Below, piece by piece: positions 36,723-46,559 of a stretch of 64,000 nucleotides of DNA. The notes beneath the pieces are model-generated. The model did not search any database and was not told the origin of the DNA. It worked only from the letters and a program-made list of their open reading frames with translations. This stretch comes from Oxalobacter formigenes. Its GTDB lineage: Bacteria; Pseudomonadota; Gammaproteobacteria; Burkholderiales; Burkholderiaceae_D. How positions within the stretch are numbered: position 1 is the first letter of the stretch; every line of letters starts with the position of its first letter. The stretch is from assembly GCA_023667225.1 (NCBI GenBank), contig JAMPAN010000004.1, forward strand, positions 18,778 through 82,777. Direction: 5' to 3'. Position numbers and translations under genes: made by a program.

Positions 36723-37436
36723 TCAGTACAGGTGGGGATTGGCAAATTCGTCAGTGGATTCGTCCAGCCGGACGGAGGCTTTTTTGAAAGCGTCCATGAT
36801 GGGTTTCAACAGCGGCTGTTTGAGCTTGAGCGATGCCTGGTTGACGATGAGGCGGGAGGTAATGTCCTGTATTTTTTCCACTTCAACCAGATGGTTGGCT
36901 TTCAGGGTGTTGCCGGTGCTGACCAGGTCAACGATGACGTCTGCCAGGCCGACAAGCGGGGCCAGCTCCATGGAGCCGTACAGTTTGATGAGATCGACAT
37001 GCACGCCTTTTTTGGCGAAGTGTTCCCGCGCGGCCTGGACGTATTTGCTGGCAACGCGCAGGCGCGCGCCCTGCCGGATGGCGGCGGCATAGTCGAAATG
37101 CTCGCGCACGGCAACGGAAAGGCGGCATTTGGCAATGTGCAGGTCTATGGGCTGGTACAGGCCCGCGCCGCTGTGTTCCTGGAGCACGTCTTTGCCGGCA
37201 ATGCCCAGGTCTGCCGCGCCGTATTGCACATAGGTGGGCACATCGGAGGCGCGGACGATAATGACCCTGACGGACGGCTGGTTGGTGGGCAGGATGAGCT
37301 TGCGGGAGGTATCGGGGTCTTCCAGGACGCGGATGCCGGCTTCTTCAAGAAGGGGCAGGGTTTCGTCAAAGATCCGGCCTTTGGAAAGGGCAAGCACCAG
37401 TTCCTGTGAAGCCAGGGGACTTTCAGCGGTATTCAT
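36723..37436 (-). CDS. hisG: ATP phosphoribosyltransferase, short form
   Basis: 237 residues; the start overlaps the murA stop (ATGA). Contains [54 protein letters not shown] and [20 protein letters not shown], the PRPP-binding loop. It lacks the C-terminal regulatory domain of the long form, so it belongs to the HisZ-dependent short class; hisZ is not in this window. It commits PRPP and ATP to histidine and is the feedback point. Confidence 0.96.
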   Translation of the reverse strand: MNTAESPLASQELVLALSKGRIFDETLPLLEEAGIRVLEDPDTSRKLILPTNQPSVRVIIVRASDVPTYVQYGAADLGIAGKDVLQEHSGAGLYQPIDLHIAKCRLSVAVREHFDYAAAIRQGARLRVASKYVQAAREHFAKKGVHVDLIKLYGSMELAPLVGLADVIVDLVSTGNTLKANHLVEVEKIQDITSRLIVNQASLKLKQPLLKPIMDAFKKASVRLDESTDEFANPHLY

Positions 37437-38686
37437 TGTGCGACTCTTTGTATATGGGCGCCGACGGCGTTGAGTTTTTCTTCCATGCGTTCATAGCCTC
37501 GGTCCAGGTGGTAGATGCGGTTGACATGGGTTTCGCCCTGGGCGGCCAGCCCGGCGATGACGAGGGAGGCGGAGGCGCGCAGGTCGGTTGCCATGACGGG
37601 CGCGCCGATCAGTTTATCCACATTCCTGACAAAGGCAGTGTTGCCTTCGGTTTTGATTCTGGCGCCAAGCCGGTTTAATTCCTGTACGTGCATGAAACGG
37701 TTTTCAAAGATGGTTTCAACCGCATGGCTGGCTGTGCTGGCAATGCAGTTGACTGCCATGAACTGGGCCTGCATATCTGTCGGAAAGCCAGGGTACTCGG
37801 TTGTCCGGAAGCTGACGCCTCTGGGGCGGCGGTCCATGCGGATGCGTATCCATGTATCGCCGCAGGTAATGTCTGCGCCGGTTTCCCTTATTTTATCAAG
37901 AACGGCGTCCAGGATATCATCCCGCGTGCGGGTGAGGGTGACATCGCCGCCGGCTGCCGCAACGGCGCACAGGAAGGTGCCGGTTTCGATGCGGTCGGCA
38001 ATGACTTCATGGGAAGCGCCGTGCAGGCGGTCTGTACCATAGATAACCAGGCGGGCGGTGCCGATGCCTTCGATTTTTGCGCCCATTTTCACGAGCAGGC
38101 GGGCCAGGTCGGTGACTTCCGGTTCGCGCGCGGCGTTTTCCAGGATGGTTTCCCCTTCTGCCAGCGCAGCGGCCATCAGGAGGTTTTCTGTGCCGGTGAC
38201 GGTGATCATGTCGGTGGTGATGCGCGCGCCTTGCAGGCGGCCGGCTTTGGCATGGATGTAGCCGCCGGATACCTCGATTTCCGCGCCCATGGCCCTTAGG
38301 CCCTTGATGTGCTGTTCAACGGGCCGCGAGCCGATGGCGCAGCCGCCGGGCAGGGAGACCTGGGCCTGCCCGAAACGGGCGAGCAGCGGGCCCAGCACCA
38401 GGATGGAGGCGCGCATGGTTTTGACCAGCTCGTAGGGCGCGCAGAAGCGGTTGATACCGCTGCCGCTGATGGCCAGCGTTTCGCCTTCCTGTGCGGTAGT
38501 GACGCCGAGTTTTTCCAGAAGCCGCAGCATGGTTTGCACATCTTTGAGGTGCGGTACGTTGGAAAGGGAAAGGGTATCGGCGGTGAGGATGCCGGCGCAC
38601 AGGATAGGCAGCGCTGCGTTTTTTGCGCCGGAAATCGGGATTTCCCCGGAAAGGCGGTTTCCGCCGGAAATAATCAGTTTGTCCAT
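37433..38686 (-). CDS. murA: UDP-GlcNAc 1-carboxyvinyltransferase
   Basis: 417 residues. [20 protein letters not shown] at the start, [20 protein letters not shown] with the reactive Cys (fosfomycin target), [20 protein letters not shown], and [20 protein letters not shown]. The first committed step of peptidoglycan synthesis, in the cytoplasm. It heads the his cluster, overlapping hisG by four bases. The bolA gene that usually lies upstream is absent; only 82 bases separate murA from the exporter permease gene. Confidence 0.97.
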   Translation of the reverse strand: MDKLIISGGNRLSGEIPISGAKNAALPILCAGILTADTLSLSNVPHLKDVQTMLRLLEKLGVTTAQEGETLAISGSGINRFCAPYELVKTMRASILVLGPLLARFGQAQVSLPGGCAIGSRPVEQHIKGLRAMGAEIEVSGGYIHAKAGRLQGARITTDMITVTGTENLLMAAALAEGETILENAAREPEVTDLARLLVKMGAKIEGIGTARLVIYGTDRLHGASHEVIADRIETGTFLCAVAAAGGDVTLTRTRDDILDAVLDKIRETGADITCGDTWIRIRMDRRPRGVSFRTTEYPGFPTDMQAQFMAVNCIASTASHAVETIFENRFMHVQELNRLGARIKTEGNTAFVRNVDKLIGAPVMATDLRASASLVIAGLAAQGETHVNRIYHLDRGYERMEEKLNAVGAHIQRVAQ

Positions 38687-38768
38687 TTCTGTTCGTTTTG
38701 GGGTAAGGCCGGATTCCCGCCGGACGGTTTTCAGGCTGCCTGGCGGGAAAAAACAGTATTCTACGGCT

Positions 38769-39530
38769 TTAGCGGCGTAATTTATACCCGCTTTTCAGGA
38801 TATGCAGGGTGACGGCGGCAAGAAAAAGGAAAAAGGCAGCGGCAATGGCAAGGCTGAAACAGGGGTTGACGTCGGATTGCCCTAAAAAGCCGTAGCGGAA
38901 GCCATCCACCATATAGAAGAAGGGATTGAACCGGGAGACGGTTTGCCAGGAGGGCGGCAGGGCGCAGATGGAGTAAAAAACGCCGGAGAGGAAGGTTGCC
39001 GGCATGATAAGGAAGTTCTGGAAGCTGGCGAGCTGGTCGAATTTGTCGGAGCAGATGCCGGCAATGATGCCCAGGCTGCCCAAAATGGCGGCAGACAGAA
39101 GGGCAAAGACGATGATCCAGCCGGGCGCGGCAAAGGGGAGGCGGGTAAACCAGCAGGTGACGAGGAAGACGCCCGTGCCGACAACCAGGCCGCGAAAGAC
39201 GGCGGCAAGGAGGTAGGCGCCGAACCATTCCAGGTAGGAAAGGGGCGCCAAGAGCACAAAGACCAGGCTGCCGTTGATTTTGGACTGGATGAGGGAGGAT
39301 GAGGCGTTGGCAAAGGCATTTTGCAACAGGCTCATCATGATGAGGCCGGGAATGAGGAAGGCGGTATAGGAGATGCCTTCGTACACCTGGATGCGGTTTT
39401 CCAGGGCCTGGCCGAAGATGAGCAGATAAAGCAGCGAGGTGATAACCGGCGCGGCAATGGTTTGGGCTGCCACTTTCCAGAAGCGCCAGATTTCCTTGTA
39501 AAGCAGGGTCAGAAAGGGCGAGGCGGGCAT
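38769..39530 (-). CDS. ABC-2 type transporter permease
   Basis: 253 residues from ATG 39530, which lies one base after the ATPase stop codon, so translation is coupled. Six or so hydrophobic segments: [55 protein letters not shown] and a typical ABC-2 signature [16 protein letters not shown] YadH-like permease; with the adjacent ATPase it forms an exporter of unknown substrate that sits conservedly between mla genes and murA in Burkholderiales. Confidence 0.9.
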   Translation of the reverse strand: MPASPFLTLLYKEIWRFWKVAAQTIAAPVITSLLYLLIFGQALENRIQVYEGISYTAFLIPGLIMMSLLQNAFANASSSLIQSKINGSLVFVLLAPLSYLEWFGAYLLAAVFRGLVVGTGVFLVTCWFTRLPFAAPGWIIVFALLSAAILGSLGIIAGICSDKFDQLASFQNFLIMPATFLSGVFYSICALPPSWQTVSRFNPFFYMVDGFRYGFLGQSDVNPCFSLAIAAAFFLFLAAVTLHILKSGYKLRR

Positions 39531-39531
39531 A

Positions 39532-40446
39532 TCAGTTCCGGTGCTGCATGATCCGGACAAAGACTTCTTCCAGATCGGGTTGGTTGAGCTGCATGTCGGC
39601 AACAGTGAGGCCGGCTTCCCTGAGGGTGAAGAGGATGCGTTCGATATCGGCAGGCCCTTTGATGGCGAGTGTCCACACGCCGGAATCAGCGGCGGCTTTT
39701 TCCGTCTTGTAGCGGGTAAGGAGTGTTTCAGGCAGTTCGCCTGCGTCAAGCTGGATGACCAGCCGGGTATCGGCGGCCTGGTGGATAAGTGCTTCTGTGG
39801 TGTCCAGCGCAACGATGCTGCCCTGTTGCAGCATGGCGATCCGGCTGCACCATGTCTGGGCTTCTTCCAGGTAGTGGGTGGTCAGCACGACGGTATGTTT
39901 TTCTTTCCGGTTCAGGCGGCCGATGAATTGCCAAAGGGTCTGGCGCAGTTCGACATCGACCCCGGCTGTCGGCTCATCCAGGACAATGACGGGCGGTTTG
40001 TGGACCAGCGCCTGCGCGACCAGCACCCGCCGTTTCATGCCCCCGGAGAGCGCGCGCATATTGGTGTTGGCCTTGTCTTTCAGGCCCAGGTTGTGCATGA
40101 CTTCGTCAATCCAGTCGTCATTTTTTTTGAGCCCGAAGTAGCCGGATTGCAGTCTTAAGGTTTCCCTGACGGTAAAAAACGGGTCGAAAACCAGTTCCTG
40201 GGGAACGACGCCGATGTTTTTGCGGGCAGCCTGGAAGTGTGTGACGACATTATGCCCCATGATGCGCACGGTTCCGGCATCTGCCCCAGCGAGCCCCGCC
40301 ATGATGGAGATAAGCGTGGTTTTTCCGGCCCCGTTCGGGCCGAGCAGGCCGAAAAATTCGCCTTCGCCAATGGAAAGGGAAATGTCTTTTAATGCTTGCA
40401 GGCTGCCGTAGCGTTTGCTGACGTTTTTGATTTCAATGGCTGTCAT
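39532..40446 (-). CDS. ABC transporter ATP-binding protein
   Basis: 304 residues. Walker A LLGPNGAGKTTLISIMAG, Q-loop VVPQELVFDPFFTVRE, signature ALSGGMKRRVLVAQALVH, Walker B VIVLDEPTAGVDVELR, H-loop VVLTTHYLEEAQTW. A YadG/DrrA-like ATPase with a C-terminal extension. Partner of the downstream permease; cytoplasmic face of the inner membrane. Confidence 0.93.
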   Translation of the reverse strand: MTAIEIKNVSKRYGSLQALKDISLSIGEGEFFGLLGPNGAGKTTLISIMAGLAGADAGTVRIMGHNVVTHFQAARKNIGVVPQELVFDPFFTVRETLRLQSGYFGLKKNDDWIDEVMHNLGLKDKANTNMRALSGGMKRRVLVAQALVHKPPVIVLDEPTAGVDVELRQTLWQFIGRLNRKEKHTVVLTTHYLEEAQTWCSRIAMLQQGSIVALDTTEALIHQAADTRLVIQLDAGELPETLLTRYKTEKAAADSGVWTLAIKGPADIERILFTLREAGLTVADMQLNQPDLEEVFVRIMQHRN

Positions 40447-40548
40447 GGCGGGAGGCGGCAGACGAGGCAGGCGGGAGCGGCAAGGGGCGGGAAAGCAGAC
40501 ACGGCGGGCAACAGGGTTGCAGTGTCATCTGCACGGGATGAAGCTGCG
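40447..40548. other. Short gap, no gene
   Basis: 102 bases between the STAS protein stop and the ATPase start; nothing recognised. Confidence 0.4.
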
Positions 40549-40830
40549 CTAGCGGGAAGCAGCAGGCGGGGGTAGCCCCAGGAGGGTTGTTACGCCATAC
40601 AGGGAAGCCAGGCTCAGGATGTTGTCCGGGACATTGACGAAGGCCAGCGGCGCGCCTGTTGCTTTTGCCGCGCGCTGCCAGGCCAGCATGACGGCGATGC
40701 CGGAAGAATCGGCCTGGACAACGCCGCCCAGGTCGAAAGCGGCATGGCCGTTTTTGATGGCGTCAAGCCCGGTTTCCAGCGCTGTTTTGGCGCTGGAAAA
40801 CGAGAGGCTGGTAATGGCGGTGACAGACAT
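40549..40830 (-). CDS. mlaB: STAS-domain protein, MlaB-like
   Basis: 93 residues: a small STAS fold with GHAAFDLGGVVQADSSGIAVML and a following helix (LAWQRAAKATGAPLAFVNVP) and the end region LSLASLYGVTTLLGL. MlaB binds and stabilises the MlaF ATPase of the phospholipid transporter. It follows mlaC by 15 bases. Confidence 0.85.
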   Translation of the reverse strand: MSVTAITSLSFSSAKTALETGLDAIKNGHAAFDLGGVVQADSSGIAVMLAWQRAAKATGAPLAFVNVPDNILSLASLYGVTTLLGLPPPAASR

Positions 40831-40845
40831 ACCGAAAGGTGCGGT

Positions 40846-41496
40846 TTATTTGGCCGGTTTCGTGTTTTTGGACAAGGCGGCGTTTTTTTCCTGGAGGGTC
40901 TTGATTAAGCCGTTAATCCCGGAACGGGCGATTTCATTGGTAAAGGTGGTTTTGTAGGTTTCCACCAGCCAGGCGCCCAGGACGTTGATGTCGTAAATTT
41001 TCCAGCCGTTTTCCTGTTTTTCCAGGCGGTAGCCCAGCAGAATGGGTTCCGGGTTGCGGGGCAGGATGATGCGCGAGTTGACAATGACATCGGTCGCGTC
41101 CGCTTTGGCGCGCAGGGGCTGGAATTGCAGTTTGCAGCCGTTTTCCACTTTGGAAATGGCGCTGGCGTAGGTATAGAACAGCAGATCGTGGAACTGTTTG
41201 GTCAGCTCTTCGCGCTGCTCTGGCGTGGCCTGGCGCCAGGCTTTGCCAACTGCCAGAGAAGTGGTTTTGCGGAAGTCAACATGCGGCATGACTTTTTCTT
41301 CAACCAGCCGGGAGATGCGCTGCATATCGCCTTTTTTGATGTTTTTGTCCTGTTTGGCGGTGTTGAGCACTTCCAGGCTGACCCGTTTGACGAGGGCATC
41401 CGGCGTTTCCGGTGTTTCCTGGGCATGGGTTTGTACGGCAACGGCAATAATCAGCGAGGCCAGGCACCATACCAGCCAGTTTTTCATCGGGTTCAT
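40846..41496 (-). CDS. mlaC: Periplasmic phospholipid carrier MlaC
   Basis: 216 residues (ATG 41496, or ATG 41487 three codons later). Signal peptide WLVWCLASLIIAVAVQTHA, cleaved after AHA or AQA. Mature Ttg2/MlaC domain: VMPHVDFRKTTSLAVGKAWR, TPEQREELTKQFHDLLFYTY, YRLEKQENGWKIYDINVLGA, and a C-terminal NEIARSGINGLIKTLQ. It ferries phospholipid between MlaA at the outer membrane and MlaFEDB at the inner membrane. Confidence 0.94.
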   Translation of the reverse strand: MNPMKNWLVWCLASLIIAVAVQTHAQETPETPDALVKRVSLEVLNTAKQDKNIKKGDMQRISRLVEEKVMPHVDFRKTTSLAVGKAWRQATPEQREELTKQFHDLLFYTYASAISKVENGCKLQFQPLRAKADATDVIVNSRIILPRNPEPILLGYRLEKQENGWKIYDINVLGAWLVETYKTTFTNEIARSGINGLIKTLQEKNAALSKNTKPAK

Positions 41497-41540
41497 TGGT
41501 TTTCTTCTTCAGTGAAAAGGTTGTTCAAAAAAGGGGTGTA

Positions 41541-42464
41541 TCAGTTAATTCGTGCAGCGGTTTCCGCCGCTGCCGAAGCGGTTTCCGATGTGCCTGCCGT
41601 TTCGCTGCGGGCGGCAGGCAGGGAACCGGCTGTCTGTGCCGGAACTGCTTCAGGTTCGGCCGCTGCCCTGACGGTTTCTTTGGCAGGCTGGTCTTCCGGC
41701 TGAAGCCCGCTGCTTGGCAGCCAGGGCTGGAATTCGGCTTCTTTTTTCTCTTCGGTTGCGTTTTCCCACTGGCTGTCGGCCAGGTCTTTGTCATGAACCA
41801 TGCGCTGGCGGCGCTGTAGATAGGCATCGCGCAGGAATTCGTATTTGTCGATGGCCGCATCGTCTATGACAGTGGAAGCATCCAGGAGTTCCGCCCGTTT
41901 GCTGATGCCGCGCAGAGCGACCATGCTCCACATGACGGTATCGTCATCAATGTAGGTGACAGGATCGCCGAACCAGTAGTCGGCAGGTGCGGCGACGGTG
42001 TCCCGGATGGTGGAGGGCCCCAGGATGGGGATGTAGAAGTACGGGCCGGCCGGTACGCCCCATACGCCCAGTGTTTGGCCGAAATCTTCATTGTGCTTGG
42101 GCAGGCCGGCGTCTGACGCAACGTCAATTAAGCCGCCGATGCCGGCAAAGGTGTTGACCATGACGCGCGAGACATCGGAGAAGCCTTCGTCTCCCCGGCC
42201 CTGGAGGAAGTTGTTAAAGGCGATCCAGACATCGGCAAGGTTGCCGAAGAAGTTGCCGACCATAGTCTGGACAGCTTCGGGCAGCAGCTCATGGTAGCCG
42301 GTGGCAACCGGTTTGACCACAACGGTATCCATAGCTTCGGTGAAATAGAAAGCCTGGCGGTTGTAGCCTTCCAGCGGATCGTTCGGGCTGTGTGCGCATC
42401 CGGCTGCCAGTGCAGCCAGGGAGAGGGCCGCGCCCAGTTTGGTCAATCGTGATGTGATGCTCAT
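41541..42464 (-). CDS. mlaA: Outer-membrane lipoprotein MlaA (VacJ)
   Basis: 307 residues. Signal SRLTKLGAALSLAALAAGC with lipidated Cys23. VacJ domain: DPLEGYNRQAFYFTEAMDTV, GLIDVASDAGLPKHNEDFGQ, TLGVWGVPAGPYFYIPILGP and RDTVAAPADYWFGDP. A C-terminal extension of about 70 residues is Glu/Ala/Thr-rich and low-complexity. MlaA extracts mislocalised phospholipid from the outer leaflet. Its start overlaps the mlaD stop. Confidence 0.95.
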   Translation of the reverse strand: MSITSRLTKLGAALSLAALAAGCAHSPNDPLEGYNRQAFYFTEAMDTVVVKPVATGYHELLPEAVQTMVGNFFGNLADVWIAFNNFLQGRGDEGFSDVSRVMVNTFAGIGGLIDVASDAGLPKHNEDFGQTLGVWGVPAGPYFYIPILGPSTIRDTVAAPADYWFGDPVTYIDDDTVMWSMVALRGISKRAELLDASTVIDDAAIDKYEFLRDAYLQRRQRMVHDKDLADSQWENATEEKKEAEFQPWLPSSGLQPEDQPAKETVRAAAEPEAVPAQTAGSLPAARSETAGTSETASAAAETAARIN

Positions 42465-42934
42465 TTCTCAGCGTCCTTTTCTTCTGTCGCCTTGCTGTAG
42501 ATAAACTGGCTGATAAGGTTTTCCAGCACCATAGCGGACTGGGTCATGGTAATCTGGTCGCCGTTGGCGAGGTTTTTATCGTCCCCGCCTGGCTCGATAC
42601 TGATATATTGTTCCCCCAGCAAACCCGATGTCAATATTTTGGCGCTGCTGTCTTTGGGAAAGCGGTAGCGTTCTTCAATCTGGAGCATGACCTGGGCGCG
42701 AAATTCCTCATCGTCAAAGCTGATGTCGCCGACGCGGCCGACGACCACCCCTGCGCTTTTGATGGGCGCACGGGGTTTCAGCCCGCCGATGTTGTCGAAG
42801 CGGGTGGTGACGGAATAGGTTTTCTCAAATGACAGGGAACTCATGTTGCCTGCCTTGAGCGCCAGGAACATCAGTCCCAGCGCGCCGATGATGACAAAGA
42901 ACCCGACCCAGATATCCAGAGATTTGCGTTGCAT
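42461..42934 (-). CDS. mlaD: MCE-domain protein MlaD
   Basis: 157 residues. An N-terminal membrane helix (IWVGFFVIIGALGLMFLALK), then one MCE domain: YSVTTRFDNIGGLKPRAPIK, SAGVVVGRVGDI, GLLGEQYISIEPGGDDKNLA. It forms the hexameric lipid channel ring bound to MlaE/MlaF. The end overlaps mlaA; 129 bases separate it from mlaE, so an internal promoter or a lost small feature is possible. Confidence 0.95.
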   Translation of the reverse strand: MQRKSLDIWVGFFVIIGALGLMFLALKAGNMSSLSFEKTYSVTTRFDNIGGLKPRAPIKSAGVVVGRVGDISFDDEEFRAQVMLQIEERYRFPKDSSAKILTSGLLGEQYISIEPGGDDKNLANGDQITMTQSAMVLENLISQFIYSKATEEKDAEK

Positions 42935-43063
42935 AAAAAAATAATACCAGTTTGTTAATCGGCCGCCTGTTCCCGTTTGCCGGAAAAAGGCGGAAAACCC
43001 ATAAAATGTCTCATATTTGACACAGAAGCTTGGCAGGGCAAATTATTGGAAAATCCTGTTTTT

Positions 43064-43840
43064 TCAGTTAAACATCAGCGCGGTCATCAGGAAGTCCAGC
43101 CATAACACCAGAAGCGACGAGTAGACGACTGTCCGGGTGGTGGCAAGGGAAACGCCTTCCGGCGTCGGCCGGGCTTCGTAGCCCTGGAAAAGAGCCAGAA
43201 AGGTAACGGCAAAACCGAAAACCAGGCTTTTGACCAGCCCGTTGCCAATATCCATCCAGATATCCACGTTGCTTTGCATCTGCGACCAGAAAGCGCCGTC
43301 ATCCACGCCGATGAGCAAAACGCCGACGATGTAGCCGCCCAGGATGCCGACGGAGCTGAAAAGGGTGGCCAGGAAGGGCATGGAGATGATGCCTGCCCAG
43401 AACCGGGGCGCCAGCACGCGGTCAAGGGGGTTGACCGCCATCATGTCCATAGCGGCCAGCTGCTCGCCGGCTTTCATGAGGCCGATTTCGGCTGTAAGCG
43501 AGGTGCCTGCCCTGCCGGCATACAGGAGGGCGGTGATGACCGGACCCAGCTCGCGCAGCAGGGCCAGCGCAACCAGGGTGCCCAGCGCCTGTTCGGAGCC
43601 GTATTTGTTGAGGATGTAGTAGCCTTGCAGGCCGAGGACGAAGCCGACGAAAAGCCCGGCAACGGTAATGAGCAAAACGGAATGGTTGCCGATGAAATGG
43701 ATCTGGTCGGTAATGAGGCGCGGCCGCCGGATGATGCGGAAGATGGCGCCGGTAAGTTTCAGGAACATCCGGAAGGCGTAGCCGATGCCGGCTATCAGCC
43801 GGCGGGTTTTAAGCCCCAGGAGAGCAATGTAACTGATCAT
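43064..43840 (-). CDS. mlaE: Phospholipid ABC transporter permease MlaE
   Basis: 258 residues. MlaE signature segments LVALALLRELGPVITALLYA, GRAGTSLTAEIGLMKAGEQL, AMDMMAVNPLDRVLAPRFWA. Several membrane helices. It overlaps mlaF by 4 bases. Integral inner-membrane part of MlaFEDB, which moves phospholipids between envelope leaflets. Confidence 0.95.
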   Translation of the reverse strand: MISYIALLGLKTRRLIAGIGYAFRMFLKLTGAIFRIIRRPRLITDQIHFIGNHSVLLITVAGLFVGFVLGLQGYYILNKYGSEQALGTLVALALLRELGPVITALLYAGRAGTSLTAEIGLMKAGEQLAAMDMMAVNPLDRVLAPRFWAGIISMPFLATLFSSVGILGGYIVGVLLIGVDDGAFWSQMQSNVDIWMDIGNGLVKSLVFGFAVTFLALFQGYEARPTPEGVSLATTRTVVYSSLLVLWLDFLMTALMFN

Positions 43841-44640
43841 GCGGATGCCTCCAGGTCCAGGTCTTCCGCCAGCGATTTGCCGGGGTAGTGGAAGGGAACC
43901 GGCCCGTCGGTTTCGGCGTGGACGAATTGCCGGACGTAGGGTTCTTCCGATTCGCGCATTTCCTGCGGCGTGCCGTGCGCGACTATGCGCCCTTCGGAAA
44001 GGAAATAGACGTAATCGGCAATGGCAAAGGATTCTTCCACATCGTGGGAAACGATGATTGAGGTGGAATTCAAGGCGTCGTTCAAGCGGCGGATAAGGTT
44101 GGCGGTGACGCCCATTGAGATAGGGTCCAGCCCGGCGAACGGCTCGTCATACATGATGAGCTCCGGGTCCAGGGCAATGGTTCTGGCCAGCGCCACGCGG
44201 CGGGCCATGCCGCCCGATATTTCGGCCGGTTTCATCCAGGCGGCGTTTCTTAGGCCCACGGTATGCAGTTTCATCAGCACCAGGTCGTGGATCAGTTCTT
44301 CCGGCAGGCTGGTTTGTTCTCTTAAGGGGAAGGCAACGTTTTCAAAGACGGACAGGTCGGTAAACAGCGCGCCGTACTGAAACAGCATGCCCATTTTGCG
44401 GCGCAGGCGGTAGATGCCGGCAGTATCCTGGTCATGGATGGCTTCGCCATCAATCAGCACCTGGCCGGCCTGGGGGAAGATTTGCCCGCCGATGAGGCGC
44501 AGGATGGTGGTTTTCCCGGAGCCGGAGCCTCCCATGACGGCAATGACCTTGCCTTTGGGGAAGGTCATGTTCAGTTCCGACAGGATGGGCCGTTCCCCGT
44601 AACGGAAAGCCAGGTTGCGGATTTCAACAATATTGGACAC
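43837..44640 (-). CDS. mlaF: Phospholipid ABC transporter ATPase MlaF
   Basis: 267 residues. Walker A VMGGSGSGKTTILRLIGG, signature EISGGMARRVALARTIALDP, Walker B LIMYDEPFAGLDPISMGV, H-loop SIIVSHDVEESFAIAD. It heads the mla operon, 71 bases after ettA. Energises MlaFEDB. Confidence 0.95.
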   Translation of the reverse strand: MSNIVEIRNLAFRYGERPILSELNMTFPKGKVIAVMGGSGSGKTTILRLIGGQIFPQAGQVLIDGEAIHDQDTAGIYRLRRKMGMLFQYGALFTDLSVFENVAFPLREQTSLPEELIHDLVLMKLHTVGLRNAAWMKPAEISGGMARRVALARTIALDPELIMYDEPFAGLDPISMGVTANLIRRLNDALNSTSIIVSHDVEESFAIADYVYFLSEGRIVAHGTPQEMRESEEPYVRQFVHAETDGPVPFHYPGKSLAEDLDLEASA

Positions 44641-44711
44641 GGTGTGTTCGGAGAGCCTCAGTGAAGGTTGGTATTGTAATGCAGGAGCAGTTTTTTACCT
44701 AATGTCCCGGC

Positions 44712-46379
44712 CTAGCGGGTAACCGGCTTGTAGCGGAGGCGTTTGGGCCGCGCACCTTCTTCGCCCAGGCGCTTGCGTTTGTCTGCCTCGTATTCCTGGT
44801 AGTTGCCGGTAAAGAAGGCAACCTGCGAATCGCCCTCAAAGGCCAGGATATGGGTGGCGATGCGGTCCAAAAACCAGCGGTCATGGGAGATGACGATGAC
44901 GCTGCCGGCAAATTCCAGGAGGGCGTCTTCCAGCGCACGGAGGGTTTCCACATCCAGGTCGTTGGAGGGTTCGTCCAAAAGCAGTACGTTGCCGCCCTGC
45001 ATCAGGGTTTTGGCCAGGTGCAGCCTGCCGCGTTCGCCGCCGGAGAGGCTGCCGACTTTTTTCTGCTGGTCGGAACCCCTGAAGTTGAAGCGGCCCAGAT
45101 AGGCGCGGGAGGGCATTTCAAAGCGGCCGACAGAGAGGATATCCGCGCCGTTGCTGATGTCTTCAAAGACGGTTTTGTTGTTGTCCAATGCTTCGCGGCT
45201 CTGGTCCACCAGGGAAATGCGGACGGTCTGGCCGATGTTGATTTCGCCGCTGTCGGGCTGTTCTTTGCCTGCGATCATCCGGAAAAGGGTGGATTTGCCT
45301 GCGCCGTTGGGGCCGATGACGCCGACAATGGCGCCGGGCGGGATGGAAAAGCTTAAGTTGTCGATGAGCAGGCGCTCGCCGTAGCCTTTGGAGACGTTGT
45401 TGAATTCGATGACATCGTTGCCCAGCCGTTCGGCAACGGGGATGAAGATTTCCTGTGTTTCGTTGCGTTTCTGGTATTCGTATTCGGACAGCTCGTTAAA
45501 GCGGGTTAGGCGCGCCTTGCTTTTGGCCTGGCGGCCTTTGGGGTTCTGGCGCACCCATTCGAGTTCTTTGGCAATGGTTTTCTGCCGGGAGGATTCGGCG
45601 GCTTCTTCCTGTTTCAGGCGGGCGCTTTTTTGTTCCAGCCAGGAGCTGTAGTTGCCTTTCCACGGGATGCCCTGGCCCCGGTCCAGTTCCAGTATCCATT
45701 CGGCGGCATTGTCGAGGAAGTAGCGGTCATGGGTGATGGCAACCACGGTGCCGGGGAAACGGTGGAGGAATTGCTCCAGCCATTCGACGGATTCGGCATC
45801 GAGGTGGTTGGTGGGTTCGTCCAGAAGCAGCATGTCCGGGCGGGAAAGCAGCAGGCGGCAAAGGGCAACCCGGCGTTTTTCGCCGCCGGAAAGGATGCCG
45901 ATTCTGGCATCCCAGGGAGGCAGGCGCAGGGCGTCTGCCGCCATTTCGAGCTGTTGTTCCAGGCTGGTTCCATCGCCTGCGGCAATGATGGCCTCAAGCC
46001 GCGCCTGTTCTTCGGCGAGTTTGTCAAAGTCGGCATCGGGTTCGGCGTAGGCGGCGTAAACGGCTTCCAGTTTGCTTTGTGCCTCGGCGATTTCGCCCAG
46101 GCCGCTTTCGACAGTCTGCCGGACGGTCTGTTCGGGATCGAGCCGGGGTTCCTGCGGCATGTAGCCGATTTTCAGGTTGGGCATGGCGCGGGCTTCGCCC
46201 AGGATATCTTTGTCTTCGCCCGCCATGATTTTCAGGAGGCTGGATTTGCCCGAACCATTTAGGCCCAGCACGCCGATTTTGGCGCCGGGGAAAAAGGAAA
46301 GGGAGATATCTTTCAGGATATGGCGTTTGGGCGGGACGATTTTGCCCAGGCGGTTCATCGTAAAGACGTATTGGGACAT
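44712..46379 (-). CDS. ettA: Energy-dependent translational throttle protein EttA
   Basis: 555 residues from ATG 46379 (MSQYVFTMNRLGKIVPPKRH); longer in-frame extension upstream is antisense to rmlD. Two ABC domains: Walker A GLNGSGKSSLLKIMAG and GPNGAGKSTLFRMIAG, signatures LSGGEKRRVALCRLLL and LSGGERGRLHLAKTLM, with the linker LEWVRQNPKGRQAKSKARLT. No membrane part. ABC-F protein that binds the ribosomal E site and couples first peptide bond formation to the ATP/ADP ratio. Confidence 0.96.
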   Translation of the reverse strand: MSQYVFTMNRLGKIVPPKRHILKDISLSFFPGAKIGVLGLNGSGKSSLLKIMAGEDKDILGEARAMPNLKIGYMPQEPRLDPEQTVRQTVESGLGEIAEAQSKLEAVYAAYAEPDADFDKLAEEQARLEAIIAAGDGTSLEQQLEMAADALRLPPWDARIGILSGGEKRRVALCRLLLSRPDMLLLDEPTNHLDAESVEWLEQFLHRFPGTVVAITHDRYFLDNAAEWILELDRGQGIPWKGNYSSWLEQKSARLKQEEAAESSRQKTIAKELEWVRQNPKGRQAKSKARLTRFNELSEYEYQKRNETQEIFIPVAERLGNDVIEFNNVSKGYGERLLIDNLSFSIPPGAIVGVIGPNGAGKSTLFRMIAGKEQPDSGEINIGQTVRISLVDQSREALDNNKTVFEDISNGADILSVGRFEMPSRAYLGRFNFRGSDQQKKVGSLSGGERGRLHLAKTLMQGGNVLLLDEPSNDLDVETLRALEDALLEFAGSVIVISHDRWFLDRIATHILAFEGDSQVAFFTGNYQEYEADKRKRLGEEGARPKRLRYKPVTR

Positions 46380-46559
46380 GGAGAAGCCGTTTGTAAAAAA
46401 GCGGGTTAAAAAAAGTTTTGCCGAAAATAGCATGACGGGGCTGCCTTGCGCAATGTTCTTGCGGCAGGCTTGCTGAAAAAGCGGCCAGGCGGCCGGGATG
46501 TTCGTGTATGCGGGCGGCTGATATACTGGCTCTGGTAACGTGATTGGGACGGAACAGGG

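Noticed and set aside
38714..38749. TTCCCGCC...GGCGGGAA inverted repeat between murA and the exporter permease
   Set aside because: No T run follows on the minus strand where all local genes are transcribed; not convincing as a terminator.
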